Shown: one piece after another, positions 51,458 through 60,094 of the stretch
Position numbering within the stretch: position 1 is the first letter of the stretch
Layout: every line of letters begins with the position of its first letter
Notes under the pieces: generated by a model
Seen by the model: only the letters and a program-made list of their open reading frames with translations
What the model was told of the DNA's origin: nothing
Databases searched by the model: none
Program-made: the position numbers and the translations under genes
Assembly (NCBI RefSeq): GCF_013112485.1
Contig: NZ_JABFHG010000005.1
Coordinates: 124,001 to 188,000, forward strand
DNA from: Roseicella sp. DB1501
GTDB lineage: Bacteria > Pseudomonadota > Alphaproteobacteria > Acetobacterales > Acetobacteraceae
Direction of reading: 5' to 3'
DNA length: 64,000 bases

Positions 51458-52905
51458 CAGCGAGTCTCCGCTACGCCCGAGTAATCCCCGAGCCCAAACC
51501 AACGGTTGCGCACGGCGTTATAATACGCGCGCATATCGTAGGGGTCGACCTGCAATCCGAGGTCCTGCGCGGTCAGCCGCCCGACCGTGCCGGCCAGGGT
51601 GTAGGATTGCGCCACCACCGTCGCCAGGGCCTGGACGAGGTTGGTCCGGTTCTGCAGCAGCTCCTGCTCGGCATTCAGCACCTCGAGCGTGGTGCGGCTG
51701 CCGACGATGGCCTCGCGCTGCACGCCGTCGAGGGCGATTTCCGAGGCGCGGATGGCGGCGCGCTGCGAATCGACCTGCGCCCGGGAGCTGACAAGTTGCT
51801 CCCAGGCCTGGGTCGCCGCCTGGGTCACGCTGCGGCGCTGGTCCTCGACCTGCTGGCGCGCCTGCTGCGCCGCCTGCCGGGCCTGCCGGACGGCCGAGTA
51901 TTCCGAGCCGCCCTGGTAGATCGGCACGGTAAGCTGGGCGACGACCTGGGCGCCGGTCGTCCGGGTATGCGTGCCGAGCGAGTTGTCCTGGCGGAAGGCG
52001 GAGCCCTGCACCGAGACCTGCGGCATCAGGTTCGACACCTGGACCGAGACCGCATCCCGCGCCGCCGCCTCGTCGAACAGCAGCGCCACCACCGCCGGGT
52101 TGTTGTTGGCGGCGGCGTCGCCCGCCTCCTGGGCGCTCATCACCGGCGGACGCAGCGGCTGCGGCGCCACCAGCCGCGCCGGGACCGAGCCGACGGTGCG
52201 CTGATAGCTGGCGCGGCTGATCTGCAGGCTCCCCTCCGCGCCGGAGCGGCTGGCACGGGCGGCGGCGAGGCGGCTCTCCGCCTGGGCGACGTCGGTGCGG
52301 GTGATCTCGCCGACGCGGAAGCGCTCATTCGTCGCGCGCAGCTGCTCGGTCAGCACCTGCTCGTTGTTGATGTTGAGCCGCAGCAATTCCTGGTCGCGGA
52401 TCACCGCCACGAACGCGTTCACCGTGTCCGACATCACCTGCTGCTCCTGCGCGAGCAGCCGGGCGCGCTGGCCGAGCACCTGGTTCTCCGCCCGCCGCGT
52501 GCTGGCGACGGTGCGGCCGCCGCGGAAGATCGGCTGGGTGACGGTGACCTGGCTGGTGAAGAGCTGCCGGTCGACATGCGTGGTCGTGCCGCGCCGGATC
52601 GTGCCGAAGGGATTGTCGGGGTCCTGGAAGGCCGCCAGCGACCGCGCCCGGCCATCGACATAACCGCCGGTGACCGCCACGCTGACGCTCGGCCGCCAGC
52701 CGGCCAGGGCCTGCGGCACGTTCTCGTCCACCGACCGAAGCTGCGCCCGCGCCGCGAGGAGGGAGGGGTTGTTGGCGTAGGATTGCGCCATCGCCTCCGG
52801 CAGCGTCTGCGCCGCGGCCCCGGGGACGCCGAGGGGCAGACCTGCCGGCGCCAGGAGCGCGGTGGCCAGCGCCAGGGCGGGGCGATTCACTCTCATCGTA
52901 GCCAT
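51457..52905 (-). CDS. tolC: TolC-family outer-membrane protein
   Basis: About 482 aa, type I secretion/efflux outer-membrane channel. A signal sequence (MRVNRPALALATALLAPAGL to AAAQ), then TLPEAMAQSYANNPSLLAARAQLRSVDENVPQALAGWRPSV; the two repeats of the alpha/beta barrel follow, the second with YQGGSEYSAVRQARQAAQQARQQV, and QREAIVGSRTTLEVLNAEQELLQNRTNLVQA. Residues around 135-165 hold FRGGRTVASTRRAENQVLGQRARLLAQEQQ. ATG 52905 has GGAAGGAC in front; ATG 52896 is nearby. Partner permeases are not adjacent. Located between popZ and pcm as usual. Confidence 0.92.
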   Translation of the reverse strand: MATMRVNRPALALATALLAPAGLPLGVPGAAAQTLPEAMAQSYANNPSLLAARAQLRSVDENVPQALAGWRPSVSVAVTGGYVDGRARSLAAFQDPDNPFGTIRRGTTTHVDRQLFTSQVTVTQPIFRGGRTVASTRRAENQVLGQRARLLAQEQQVMSDTVNAFVAVIRDQELLRLNINNEQVLTEQLRATNERFRVGEITRTDVAQAESRLAAARASRSGAEGSLQISRASYQRTVGSVPARLVAPQPLRPPVMSAQEAGDAAANNNPAVVALLFDEAAARDAVSVQVSNLMPQVSVQGSAFRQDNSLGTHTRTTGAQVVAQLTVPIYQGGSEYSAVRQARQAAQQARQQVEDQRRSVTQAATQAWEQLVSSRAQVDSQRAAIRASEIALDGVQREAIVGSRTTLEVLNAEQELLQNRTNLVQALATVVAQSYTLAGTVGRLTAQDLGLQVDPYDMRAYYNAVRNRWFGLGDYSGVAETR

Positions 52906-53145
52906 GTCCTTCCGTCCCAACGGGCCATCCAGGCGGGGCCCCGAAGCCTGCGCCTGGACGGGCCGTGCCCGACCGCCATACCGCAATGCACGGATGGAGC
53001 AAGTGCGGCAAGCTTTGCAACAACCCGTTGCAAGGCGGCCCGCTGGCGGCCGCAACGGGCCCGCCCGCCGGGCCGCGGCCAGCTCTCCTTCCTCGGCCCG
53101 CTCGCCCCCGCGCCTGCGGGGGCATGCGTCAGGTGACGAAGCCCG

Positions 53146-53802
53146 TCAGAAGACGAAGCCGGGCGCCGGCGCGAATTCCGCCAGAGCGATGGTTGCACAA
53201 TCGAAGGCCGGGGTCACGCTCACCGCGCCGCCGAGCTTGCGGGCGAGCACGGCGACGCCGCTGCGACGGCCGCCGCCGAGCACGGTCACCAGCCGGCCGC
53301 CCTCCGCGAGTTGCGCAGCGATCGCCGGCGGCACCTCGGGGATCTCGCCCTCGATCAGGATGACGTCATAGGGTGCGCCCGCCGGATGCCCCTCGACCGG
53401 CTTGCCGGGTTCGTAGCGCACCGCCCCCGCCGGCAGGCAGGCGGCAAGCGCCGAGGCCGCGAGGCCGGCGAGCTGCGCATCCGACTCGACCGCCGTCACC
53501 TGCGCGCCGCAGCGCGCCAGCACCGCCGCACCATAGCCGGTGCCGGCGCAGAGAACGAGCGCCCGGTCGGCCGGCCGCACCGCGGCGAGCTGGACGAGAC
53601 GGGCGATCACCATGGGCTCGATCAGCGCGCGGCCGCCGGGCAGCGGCACGTCCTCGTCGGCATAGGCGCGCATGCGCAGATCGGCCGGCACGAAGCTCTC
53701 CCGCGGCAGCTCCCGCATCGCGTCGAGCACGCGCGGATCGGTCACCTTGTTCGGCCGCAGCTGCCCATCCACCATGCGTTTGCGCGCGTCGGCAAAGTCC
53801 AT
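53146..53802 (-). CDS. pcm: Protein-L-isoaspartate O-methyltransferase-like protein
   Basis: A 218-aa SAM-dependent methyltransferase of the PIMT family. The N-terminus FADARKRMVDGQLRPNKVTDPRVLDAMRELPRESFVP is the alphaproteobacterial group signature; motif I reads VLCAGTGYGAAVLARCGAQVTAVES, close to but not equal to the canonical IGTGSGY. IPEVPPAIAAQLAEGGRLVTVLGG gives the late motif. It repairs isoaspartyl residues in PIMT proteins, but this subgroup is divergent and may not. The stop at 53146 is 240 bp from the start of the tolC-type gene. Confidence 0.85.
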   Translation of the reverse strand: MDFADARKRMVDGQLRPNKVTDPRVLDAMRELPRESFVPADLRMRAYADEDVPLPGGRALIEPMVIARLVQLAAVRPADRALVLCAGTGYGAAVLARCGAQVTAVESDAQLAGLAASALAACLPAGAVRYEPGKPVEGHPAGAPYDVILIEGEIPEVPPAIAAQLAEGGRLVTVLGGGRRSGVAVLARKLGGAVSVTPAFDCATIALAEFAPAPGFVF

Positions 53803-53820
53803 GAAGCCGTTACCTTACAT

Positions 53821-53856
53821 GAGGCCGCGGGTTTATAGGGGCCGCGGCGCGGCCTC
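53821..53856. promoter_or_regulatory. Inverted repeat upstream of pcm
   Basis: GAGGCCGCG and CGCGGCCTC (9 bp) flank an 18-nt centre containing TTTATA, 19 bp upstream of the pcm start. Such a layout could be a regulator site over the pcm promoter. Confidence 0.35.
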
Positions 53857-53945
53857 GCCAAGCGTCCTTCTGCCGCCCCTGCTTGACCTTGGCCGATCGC
53901 GGCGCCAAAGAGGGCCCGCGCCCGGAGCGGTTTCTCCGTCCCGGC

Positions 53946-54019
53946 GGTCCGGTGGCCGAGTGGTCAGGCACAGGTCTGCAAAACCTGCTACGGCGGTTCA
54001 ATTCCGCCCCGGACCTCCA
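53946..54019 (+). tRNA. tRNA-Cys (GCA)
   Basis: Folds as a full cloverleaf: acceptor GGTCCGG with CCGGACC, D arm GCC/GGC, anticodon arm CAGGT-CTGCAAA-ACCTG with anticodon GCA, T arm GGCGG-TTCAATT-CCGCC. The discriminator base is T, the main cysteine identity base, and CCA is encoded. A TTGACC hexamer at 53883-53888 may be part of its promoter. Confidence 0.97.
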
Positions 54020-54024
54020 GGCGG

Positions 54025-54046
54025 ATCCTGCCCGGTCGGGCAGGAT
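54025..54046 (+). terminator. Hairpin after tRNA-Cys
   Basis: ATCCTGCCC and GGGCAGGAT (9 bp, GGTC loop) begin 6 nt after the CCA of the tRNA. No T-run, but placement suits termination or processing. Confidence 0.5.
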
Positions 54047-54064
54047 GAAAACGGCTTCAGGGGG

Positions 54065-54093
54065 CTTACAGGGCGCGGCATGAGTGCTATACG
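54065..54093 (+). promoter_or_regulatory. Candidate promoter for tRNA-Asn
   Basis: CTTACA (54065-54070), 17 bp, then an extended -10 (TGCTATACG at 54085-54093). The tRNA starts 17 bp further on. Confidence 0.5.
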
Positions 54094-54110
54094 GCCGCTC
54101 CCTTGGCTGA

Positions 54111-54185
54111 TCCGGCGTGGCGCAGCGGTAGCGCAGCGGACTGTTAATCCGTTGGTCGTTGGTTCGAATCCAACCGCCGGAGCCA
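54111..54185 (+). tRNA. tRNA-Asn (GTT)
   Basis: Acceptor TCCGGCG pairs with CGCCGGA, the discriminator is G and CCA is encoded. Anticodon arm GCGGA-CTGTTAA-TCCGT gives anticodon GTT. The T arm is TTGG-TTCGAAT-CCAA extended by one pair. 75 nt in all. Confidence 0.97.
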
Positions 54186-54285
54186 TCTTCCCTCCCCATA
54201 TCCGCCATCGCGCCGCCGCGACGCGGCGTTGTCCTGCATCCGGGACCGGACGGGACGGGAGCCGGGCGTGAGGGGCGACCGAGCC

Positions 54286-55914
54286 ATGGCGCGGCTGCTG
54301 GCCGCGATGCTTTGCGGCGCGCTCTGCCTCGCCTTCTTCTTCCGCTACCAGCTCGGCAACGGCTTCACCCTGTTGCTCGGCGACCGCCATGACGGCGTGA
54401 TCGCCCTCTCGATCATCGAGCACTGGTACAACGTCCTGCGCGGCCTCGCGCCCTGGGACCGCACCGCCTATTTCTTCCCGGTGCCGGCGACGCTCGGCTA
54501 CAATGACGGCTATCTGCTCTTCGGCCTGATCCATGCGGTCTTCCGCAGCCTCGGCGCCGATCCCTTCCTCTCGGGCGAGCTGGTCAACGTCACCATCCGC
54601 GCCATCGGCTTCGCCGCCAGCCTGGCGCTGACGCGGCGCCTCGGCCTCGGCTTCGGCTGGGCGCTGCTCGGTGCGGCACTCTTCACCGTCAGCAACAACC
54701 TCTTCATCCGCGGCAGCCACGTCCAGCTCTTCAGCGTCTCCTTCGTGCCGGTGCTCGGCCTGCTCGCCGAGCGCGGCCTCGCGGCGCTGCTCGCCGGGCG
54801 GCGCGCCGCCCTGCTCGGCTGGGGCGCGGGCTTCTGCCTGTTCTTCGCCGCCTGCCTGCTGACCGGCTTCTACATGGCCTGGTACAGCGCCTTCCTCGGC
54901 CTGGCGCTGCTGCCGGCCTGGCTGCTCGTCGCCGGCCCGGCGCAGCGCCGCGACCTCTTCCGCGCGGTGCAGGCGCAGGCGCTGCCCCTTGCCGGGTTGC
55001 TCGGCCTCGCGGTCCTGGTGAACCTGCCCTTCCTCGCCCTCTACCTGCCCAAGGCGGCCGAGACCGGCATGCATCCCTGGGCGGATGTGGTGCGCAACGC
55101 GCCGGAGCCGATCGACGTCATCAATGTCGGGCCGGACAACCTGCTCTGGGGCTGGCTCGTCCAGGCGCTGAACGAGGCCCTCCGCCCGGGCTTCCCGGCC
55201 TGGAGCGAGCGGATGACCGGGCTGCCGCCGCTGCTGCTGCTGCTCTACCTCGCCTCACTCGCTTGGCTCGCCCGCGGCCCGGCCCTGCCGCCGGGGCGGC
55301 TCGCCCTTTGGCGCGCGCTCGGCCTGGCGAGCCTCGTAACCTGGCTGCTGACGGTGCAGGTCGGCGGCGTCACCGCCTGGTCGCTGGTCTATGCCGCGGT
55401 GCCGGGCGCGAAGGTGCCGCGGGTGGTGGCGCGCTACCAGATCTTCATCACCCTCGCGGTGGTGCTGCTGGCCGTCGCCTTCCTCTCCTCCCGCCGCTGG
55501 CCGGTGCTGCCGCGGCTGGCGCTGGTCGCGCTGCTGCTGCTCGAGCAGGCGAATTCCTATGCGCCGCTCTTCCTCGACCGGACGCTGGAGGCCGGCCGCC
55601 TCGCCGCGGTGCCGCCGCCGCCCGCCGGCTGCCGCGCCTTCTGGGTCTCCGCCGCCCGGCAGGAGAGCCGCTTCGGCGAGGCGGTGACCGACCCCTACAA
55701 CCATAATTCGGAGGCGATGATCGTCGCCGCCGTCCGGCACATCCCGACGGTGAACGGCATCTCCACCTTCAACCCGCCGCACTGGCCGGCCGGCATCCCG
55801 AGCGACCCGGCCTATCCCGCCGCCGTCGCCGCCTATGCCAAGGCCTGGGGCATCACCGGCCTCTGCGCCCTCGACCTGCAGCGGATGCGCTGGAGCGGGC
55901 CGGCAGGGCCGTAG
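54286..55914 (+). CDS. Polytopic membrane protein, GT-C glycosyltransferase-like
   Basis: About 542 aa with roughly ten hydrophobic helices and a C-terminal soluble part. The first loop holds GDRHDGVIALSIIEHWYNVLRG and FPVPATLGYNDGYLLFG, an acidic, aromatic-rich pattern as in GT-C enzymes that use polyprenyl-phosphate sugars; the end (EAMIVAAVRHIPTVNGISTFNPPHWPAG) is a periplasmic domain seen in such proteins. The enzyme activity is not proven. ATG 54286 is used; GTG 54268 in frame has a better-looking ribosome site (GGGAG, 6 nt) and is a real alternative. It stands between the tRNA genes and a molybdoenzyme. Confidence 0.7.
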   Translation: MARLLAAMLCGALCLAFFFRYQLGNGFTLLLGDRHDGVIALSIIEHWYNVLRGLAPWDRTAYFFPVPATLGYNDGYLLFGLIHAVFRSLGADPFLSGELVNVTIRAIGFAASLALTRRLGLGFGWALLGAALFTVSNNLFIRGSHVQLFSVSFVPVLGLLAERGLAALLAGRRAALLGWGAGFCLFFAACLLTGFYMAWYSAFLGLALLPAWLLVAGPAQRRDLFRAVQAQALPLAGLLGLAVLVNLPFLALYLPKAAETGMHPWADVVRNAPEPIDVINVGPDNLLWGWLVQALNEALRPGFPAWSERMTGLPPLLLLLYLASLAWLARGPALPPGRLALWRALGLASLVTWLLTVQVGGVTAWSLVYAAVPGAKVPRVVARYQIFITLAVVLLAVAFLSSRRWPVLPRLALVALLLLEQANSYAPLFLDRTLEAGRLAAVPPPPAGCRAFWVSAARQESRFGEAVTDPYNHNSEAMIVAAVRHIPTVNGISTFNPPHWPAGIPSDPAYPAAVAAYAKAWGITGLCALDLQRMRWSGPAGP

Positions 55915-55972
55915 CGAGCGCGGCGCCCCTCGCCTATCCTGGCCGCCTCGGTTCGGCACGGGGCGGTGGACG

Positions 55973-58081
55973 ATGACGGAGAGCGCGGCGCGCGGCGATT
56001 TCCAGGGCAGCACCTGTCCGCATGACTGCCCCTCGACCTGCGCCCTCGAGATCGAGGTGACGCGCGACGCCGAGGGGGTCGGGCGCGGCATCGGCGCGGT
56101 CCGCGGCGCGGCGGCCAACAGCTACACGGCGGGCGTCATCTGCGCCAAGGTCTCGCGCTATGCCGAGCGGGTGCACCACCCGGACCGCCTGCTGCGCCCG
56201 CTGCTGCGCACCGGCCCGAAGGGCAGCGGCCAGTTCCGCGAGATCGGCTGGGCCGAGGCGCTCGACCGCACCGCCGAGGCCTTCGCCGAGCGCACCGCCC
56301 GATATGGCAGCGAGACGGTCTGGCCCTATTACTACGCTGGCACCATGGGCCTGGTGCAGCGCGACGGCATCCACCGGCTGCGCCATGTCATGCGCTATTC
56401 CGGGCAGAAGAACACCATCTGCACCGCGCTCTGCGAGAGCGGCTGGCAGGCGGGCGTCGGGCATTTCGGCGGTCCCGATCCGCGCGAGATGGCGGAGTCC
56501 GACCTCATCGTCATCTGGGGCGGCAACCCGGTGGCGACCCAGGTGAACGTGATGACGCATGTCAGCCGCGCCCGGAAGCAGCGTGGCGCCAGGCTCGTCG
56601 TCATCGACCCCTACCGCACCGGCACCGCCGCCGCGGCCGACCTGCACCTGGCGCTGCGGCCGGGGACGGATGCGGCGCTGGCTTGCGCGGTGATGCACAT
56701 CGCCTTCCGCGACGGCCATGCCGACCGCGACTACATCGCCCGCCGCTCCGACGCGCCGGCCGGGCTGGAGGCGCATCTCGCCGCCCGCGGGCCCGCCTGG
56801 GCGAGCGCCGTCACGGGCCTCTCCATTGCCGAGATCGAGGCATTCGCCCGGCTCTACAACACCACCGACCGCGCCTATATCCGCTGCGGCTACGGCTTCT
56901 CGCGCAGCCGCAACGGCGCCGCGGCGCTGCATGCCGTCACCTGCCTGCCGACCGTGACCGGCAAGTGGCGCCACCTCGGCGGCGGCGCCTTCTGGAGCAA
57001 CCGCGCCATCTATCACTGGGACAAGACCCTGATCGAGGGGCTGGACGCGCGCGACCCCGGCATCCGCCTGCTCGACCAGAGCCGCATCGGCGCGGTGCTG
57101 ACCGGCGACCGCCGCGACCTCGGCGAGGGCCCGCCGGTGACGGCGCTGCTGATCCAGAACACCAACCCCGCCGTGGTGGCGCCGGCCAGCGGCAAGGTGC
57201 GGCGCGGCTTCCTGCGCGAGGACCTCTTCACCTGCGTGCACGAGCAATTCCTGACTGACACCGCGAAGCTCGCCGACATCGTCCTGCCGGCGACGATGTT
57301 CGTCGAGCATGACGACCTCTACCAGTCGGGCGGCCACACCCATATCCAGCTCGGCCCGAAGATCGTCGAGCCGCCGGGCGAGTGCCGGTCCAACCACGAG
57401 GTGCTGCAGGGCCTCGCCTCCCGCCTCGGCGCCGAGCATCCGGGCTTCCGCATGACGGCGCGCGAGATCGCCGATGCGACGCTGCGCGCCTCCGGCTGGC
57501 CGGGCTGGGAGGAGGTCGCGGCGGCGCGCTGGGTGGATGCCGCGCCCGATTTCGCCGCGGCGCATTACGAGCGGGGCTTCGGCCATCCCGACGGGCGGTT
57601 CCGCTTCGCCCCGGACTGGGCGGCGATCGGCGCCGACCATGCGGGCATGCCGGCCCTGCCGGACCAGATGGAGGCGATCGACGGCGCCGATGCCGAGCGC
57701 CCCTTCCGTCTGGTGACGGCGCCGGCGCGGCAATTCCTCAACACCACCTTCACCGAGACGCCCGGCGCCCGGCGGCGCGAGCAGCGGCCGACCGCGCTGC
57801 TGCATCCGCGCGACGCCGAGGCGCTCGGCGTCGCCGAGGGCGGCGCGGTGCGGCTCGGCAATGCCCAGGGCGAGGTGGTGGTGACCGCGAAGCTCGCCGA
57901 GGGACAGCAGGAGGGCGTCGTCATCGTCGAGAGCGTCTGGCCGAACGGCGATTTCGCCGGCGGCATGGGCATCAACCTGCTGACCAGCGACGATGCCGGC
58001 CCGCCGAAGGGCGGCGCCGTATTCCACGACACCGCGGTCTGGGTGCGTCCGGCGGCGGCGGAGCGGCTGGCGGCCGAGTAG
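55973..58081 (+). CDS. Molybdopterin-dependent oxidoreductase
   Basis: About 702 aa, MopB family. An N-terminal 4Fe-4S site: STCPHDCPSTCALEI followed by GVICAKVSRYAERVHHPDRLL, a C-x3-C-x3-C-x~27-C spacing. Next are YYYAGTMGLVQ, then TALCESGWQAGVGHFGG and DLIVIWGGNPVATQVNVMTHVSRARKQRGARLVVIDPYRT, which bind the two pyranopterins, and the C-terminal molydopterin-dinucleotide-binding domain (PTALLHPRDAEALGVAEGGAVRL). No twin-arginine signal is visible, so it is likely cytoplasmic. No small subunits lie nearby, and its substrate is unknown. Convergent with phnM. Confidence 0.9.
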   Translation: MTESAARGDFQGSTCPHDCPSTCALEIEVTRDAEGVGRGIGAVRGAAANSYTAGVICAKVSRYAERVHHPDRLLRPLLRTGPKGSGQFREIGWAEALDRTAEAFAERTARYGSETVWPYYYAGTMGLVQRDGIHRLRHVMRYSGQKNTICTALCESGWQAGVGHFGGPDPREMAESDLIVIWGGNPVATQVNVMTHVSRARKQRGARLVVIDPYRTGTAAAADLHLALRPGTDAALACAVMHIAFRDGHADRDYIARRSDAPAGLEAHLAARGPAWASAVTGLSIAEIEAFARLYNTTDRAYIRCGYGFSRSRNGAAALHAVTCLPTVTGKWRHLGGGAFWSNRAIYHWDKTLIEGLDARDPGIRLLDQSRIGAVLTGDRRDLGEGPPVTALLIQNTNPAVVAPASGKVRRGFLREDLFTCVHEQFLTDTAKLADIVLPATMFVEHDDLYQSGGHTHIQLGPKIVEPPGECRSNHEVLQGLASRLGAEHPGFRMTAREIADATLRASGWPGWEEVAAARWVDAAPDFAAAHYERGFGHPDGRFRFAPDWAAIGADHAGMPALPDQMEAIDGADAERPFRLVTAPARQFLNTTFTETPGARRREQRPTALLHPRDAEALGVAEGGAVRLGNAQGEVVVTAKLAEGQQEGVVIVESVWPNGDFAGGMGINLLTSDDAGPPKGGAVFHDTAVWVRPAAAERLAAE

Positions 58082-58097
58082 CCGGCCGCGATCCACG

Positions 58098-59246
58098 CTA
58101 TCCGAGCCGCGCCGCCCCGGCGGCGGTCAGATGCGCCAGCCGCCCGGCGCAGAACACCGCCACCGCCTCCGGCCCGGCCGGGTCGACCAGCACCACGTCG
58201 CCGCGCAGCCCCGGCCGCAGCGCGCCGCGATCTGCGAGGCCGGCCGCCGCGGCCGGATTGCCCGAGACCAACGCCCAGGCCGCCGGCAGGTCCATCCGGC
58301 CGCGCCGGACCATGGCGAAGGGGGCGGCGAGCAGCGCCGGCCAGTGGTAGTCGCTCGCCAGCACGGTGACGAGGCCGCGCTCGGCGAGCGGCGCCGCGCT
58401 CGCCCAGCCGAGATGGCTGCCGCCGCGCACCACGTTCGGCGCGCCCATCACCACCGCCTCGCCATGCGCCCGCGCATCGTCGGCCACCGCCTCGGCCATG
58501 GGAAATTCGCAGATCCGGGCGCCAAGCGCGCGCTAGAGCGCGCGGTCGGCGAGCGTCGCATCGTCATGGCTCAGCATCGGCAGCCCGGCCTTCGCCGCCG
58601 CGGCGGCGAGGCGCGCCCGCGCCTCCGGCACCGCGTCGCGCCGGGCGGCGACGCGCCCGATCAGCGCGCGGAAATCCTCGGCCGAGAGCCCGGCGCGGCC
58701 GGCATATTTCGCCACCTGCTTCGGGTCGTCCATGCGCGCCAGGATGGGCGGCGTGTGGTCGTTGAAGCCGAGCAGATGCACTCGCCCCGTGGCGATGTCC
58801 GACAGCGCATCGTCCAGCGCATCGAGATTGTCGGCCTCGAAGCGCAGATGCACCCGGAGATCGAGGGCCAGCTCCGGCCGCGCCGCCTCCAGCGCCGCCA
58901 TCAGCGCCCGCCAGGACTCGAGCGAGCGCAGCCCCGGCTCCCAGGAGAGGGTGACGCCGAGGAAGGCCGTGGTGATGCCGGAGGCGAGAAGCTGCGCCGC
59001 CGTGTCCCGCACCGCCATCGCCGCCGGGAAGCCGATGCCCGGGCGCGGCTGCAACCCGCGCTCATGCGCGTCGCCATGCAGGTCGACGAGGCCGGGCAGC
59101 ACCAGCAGGCCGCGCGCGTCGATCCGGCGCGCGCCGGGCGATGGCGTTGCGGCGACGGTGCCCGCCGCCAGGGCGATATCGGCCGGCCGCAACGCCCCTT
59201 CCAGCAGCGCGGTGCCGCCGGTGATCTGCCAGGGTCTCTGGTCCAT
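58098..59246 (-). pseudogene. phnM: phnM, alpha-D-ribose 1-methylphosphonate 5-triphosphate diphosphatase, interrupted by an in-frame amber codon
   Basis: The 382-codon frame runs from ATG 59246 to the stop at 58098, but codon 238 (58535-58533) is TAG. The first 237 residues include the amidohydrolase start GLVDLHGDAHERG and LPMLSHDDATLADRAL; the same frame then continues with RALGARICEFPMAEAVADDA, MGAPNVVRGGSHLG and LASDYHWPALLAAPFAMV, all normal PhnM sequence. No base is inserted or lost; one change (GAG or CAG to TAG) would explain it. PhnM removes pyrophosphate to give the substrate of PhnJ. Start lies 2 bp past the phnF stop. Alternatives to a dead gene are sequencing error, readthrough, or restart at ATG 58499. 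Confidence 0.85.
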
Positions 59247-59248
59247 GC

Positions 59249-60001
59249 TCAGCTTTCCACCAGGATCTGCACGCGGCCCGCGGCGTAACAGGCGATGCTC
59301 AGCTCGACCGGCTCGCCCGCCGCATCGACGTTCAGCGCCTCGGAGACCAGCACCGGCCGGCTGCGCGCCTGGTCCAGCAGCGCCGCCTCCTCCGCGGTCG
59401 GCATGCGGGCGGTGATGCGCGTCGAATGCCGGCGGTAGTCCGGCACGCCGAGCCGGGCCAGCGCCCGGGTGATCGAGGGGTCCTCGGCGAGCAGCCCGGC
59501 CATGGCGGGGAAGCGGGCCACGGAGAAATAGTGCCGGCCGACCACCACCGGCCGGCCATCGGCGAGGCCCTGCCGCTCGGCCATCACCACCGGCTTGCCG
59601 CGCCGGATCCGCAGCGCCTCGGCCACGATCGCATCGGCGTCGATCTCCTCGAGGCGGAGGATGCGGCCCTGTGGCTCGCGGTTCTGCCGCCGGATGGTCT
59701 CGGAGAAGCGGGTGCGGGGACCGAGCGGGTAGTCCAGCACGTCCTCGGCGACGAAGCTGCCACGGCCCTGCTCGATCCGCACCAGGCCGCGCGCCTCGAG
59801 GTCCTCCATGGCGCGCCGCACCGTGTGGCGGTTCACCGCGAAGCGCTGGGTGAGCTCGGCCTCGGTCGGCAGCCGGCTGCCCGGAACCAGCCTGCCGCCG
59901 GTGATGTCCCGCTCCAGGCTGGCGACGATCTGCCGCCACAGCGCGACGCCGCGGCCGCGGGCCAGGGTCGCCTCGGCGCCGGAGGCGGCGGCATCTGTCA
60001 T
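59249..60001 (-). CDS. phnF: GntR-family regulator PhnF
   Basis: A 250-aa transcription factor: N-terminal winged helix-turn-helix with LVPGSRLPTEAELTQRFAVNRHTVRRAMEDLEARGLV (given as seen in two runs, residues ~38-74), then a UTRA-type ligand domain (VMAERQGLADGRPVVVGRHYF and a C-terminal strand pair). It probably represses phn genes and responds to a phosphonate- or phosphate-linked signal, as other PhnF proteins do. ATG 60001 is preferred over a leader start at 60037. Divergent from phnG, sharing the 93-bp spacer with the palindrome at 60058-60077, and followed by phnM on the same strand. Confidence 0.9.
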   Translation of the reverse strand: MTDAAASGAEATLARGRGVALWRQIVASLERDITGGRLVPGSRLPTEAELTQRFAVNRHTVRRAMEDLEARGLVRIEQGRGSFVAEDVLDYPLGPRTRFSETIRRQNREPQGRILRLEEIDADAIVAEALRIRRGKPVVMAERQGLADGRPVVVGRHYFSVARFPAMAGLLAEDPSITRALARLGVPDYRRHSTRITARMPTAEEAALLDQARSRPVLVSEALNVDAAGEPVELSIACYAAGRVQILVES

Positions 60002-60057
60002 CGAAACTTCAACCACGCCGGCACTCCGACAGGGCACATCTGGGCCTAGTTATCCGG

Positions 60058-60077
60058 CTAGACAACCAGATGTCTAG
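60058..60077. promoter_or_regulatory. Palindromic operator candidate for PhnF
   Basis: CTAGACA-N6-TGTCTAG is a perfect 7-bp inverted repeat in the phnF/phnG gap, ending 17 bp before the phnG ATG. Place and symmetry fit a GntR-type dimer, and the AT content is high for this window. Confidence 0.6.
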
Positions 60078-60094
60078 ACCTTTAGGAAGGCCGC

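Noticed and set aside
52906-53145. 240-bp gap between the tolC-type gene and pcm
   Set aside because: No convincing ORF, hairpin or promoter found; a short leader of the tolC-type gene is the simplest reading.
56410-56480. Possible selenocysteine in the molybdopterin oxidoreductase
   Set aside because: No in-frame TGA occurs; an ordinary Cys codon (CESGWQ) is present in the region.
58533-58535. TAG read as pyrrolysine, or a frameshift in phnM
   Set aside because: No pyl genes are in the window and both halves are in one frame, so neither a frameshift nor genetic-code expansion is indicated; plain nonsense mutation or sequencing error is simpler.
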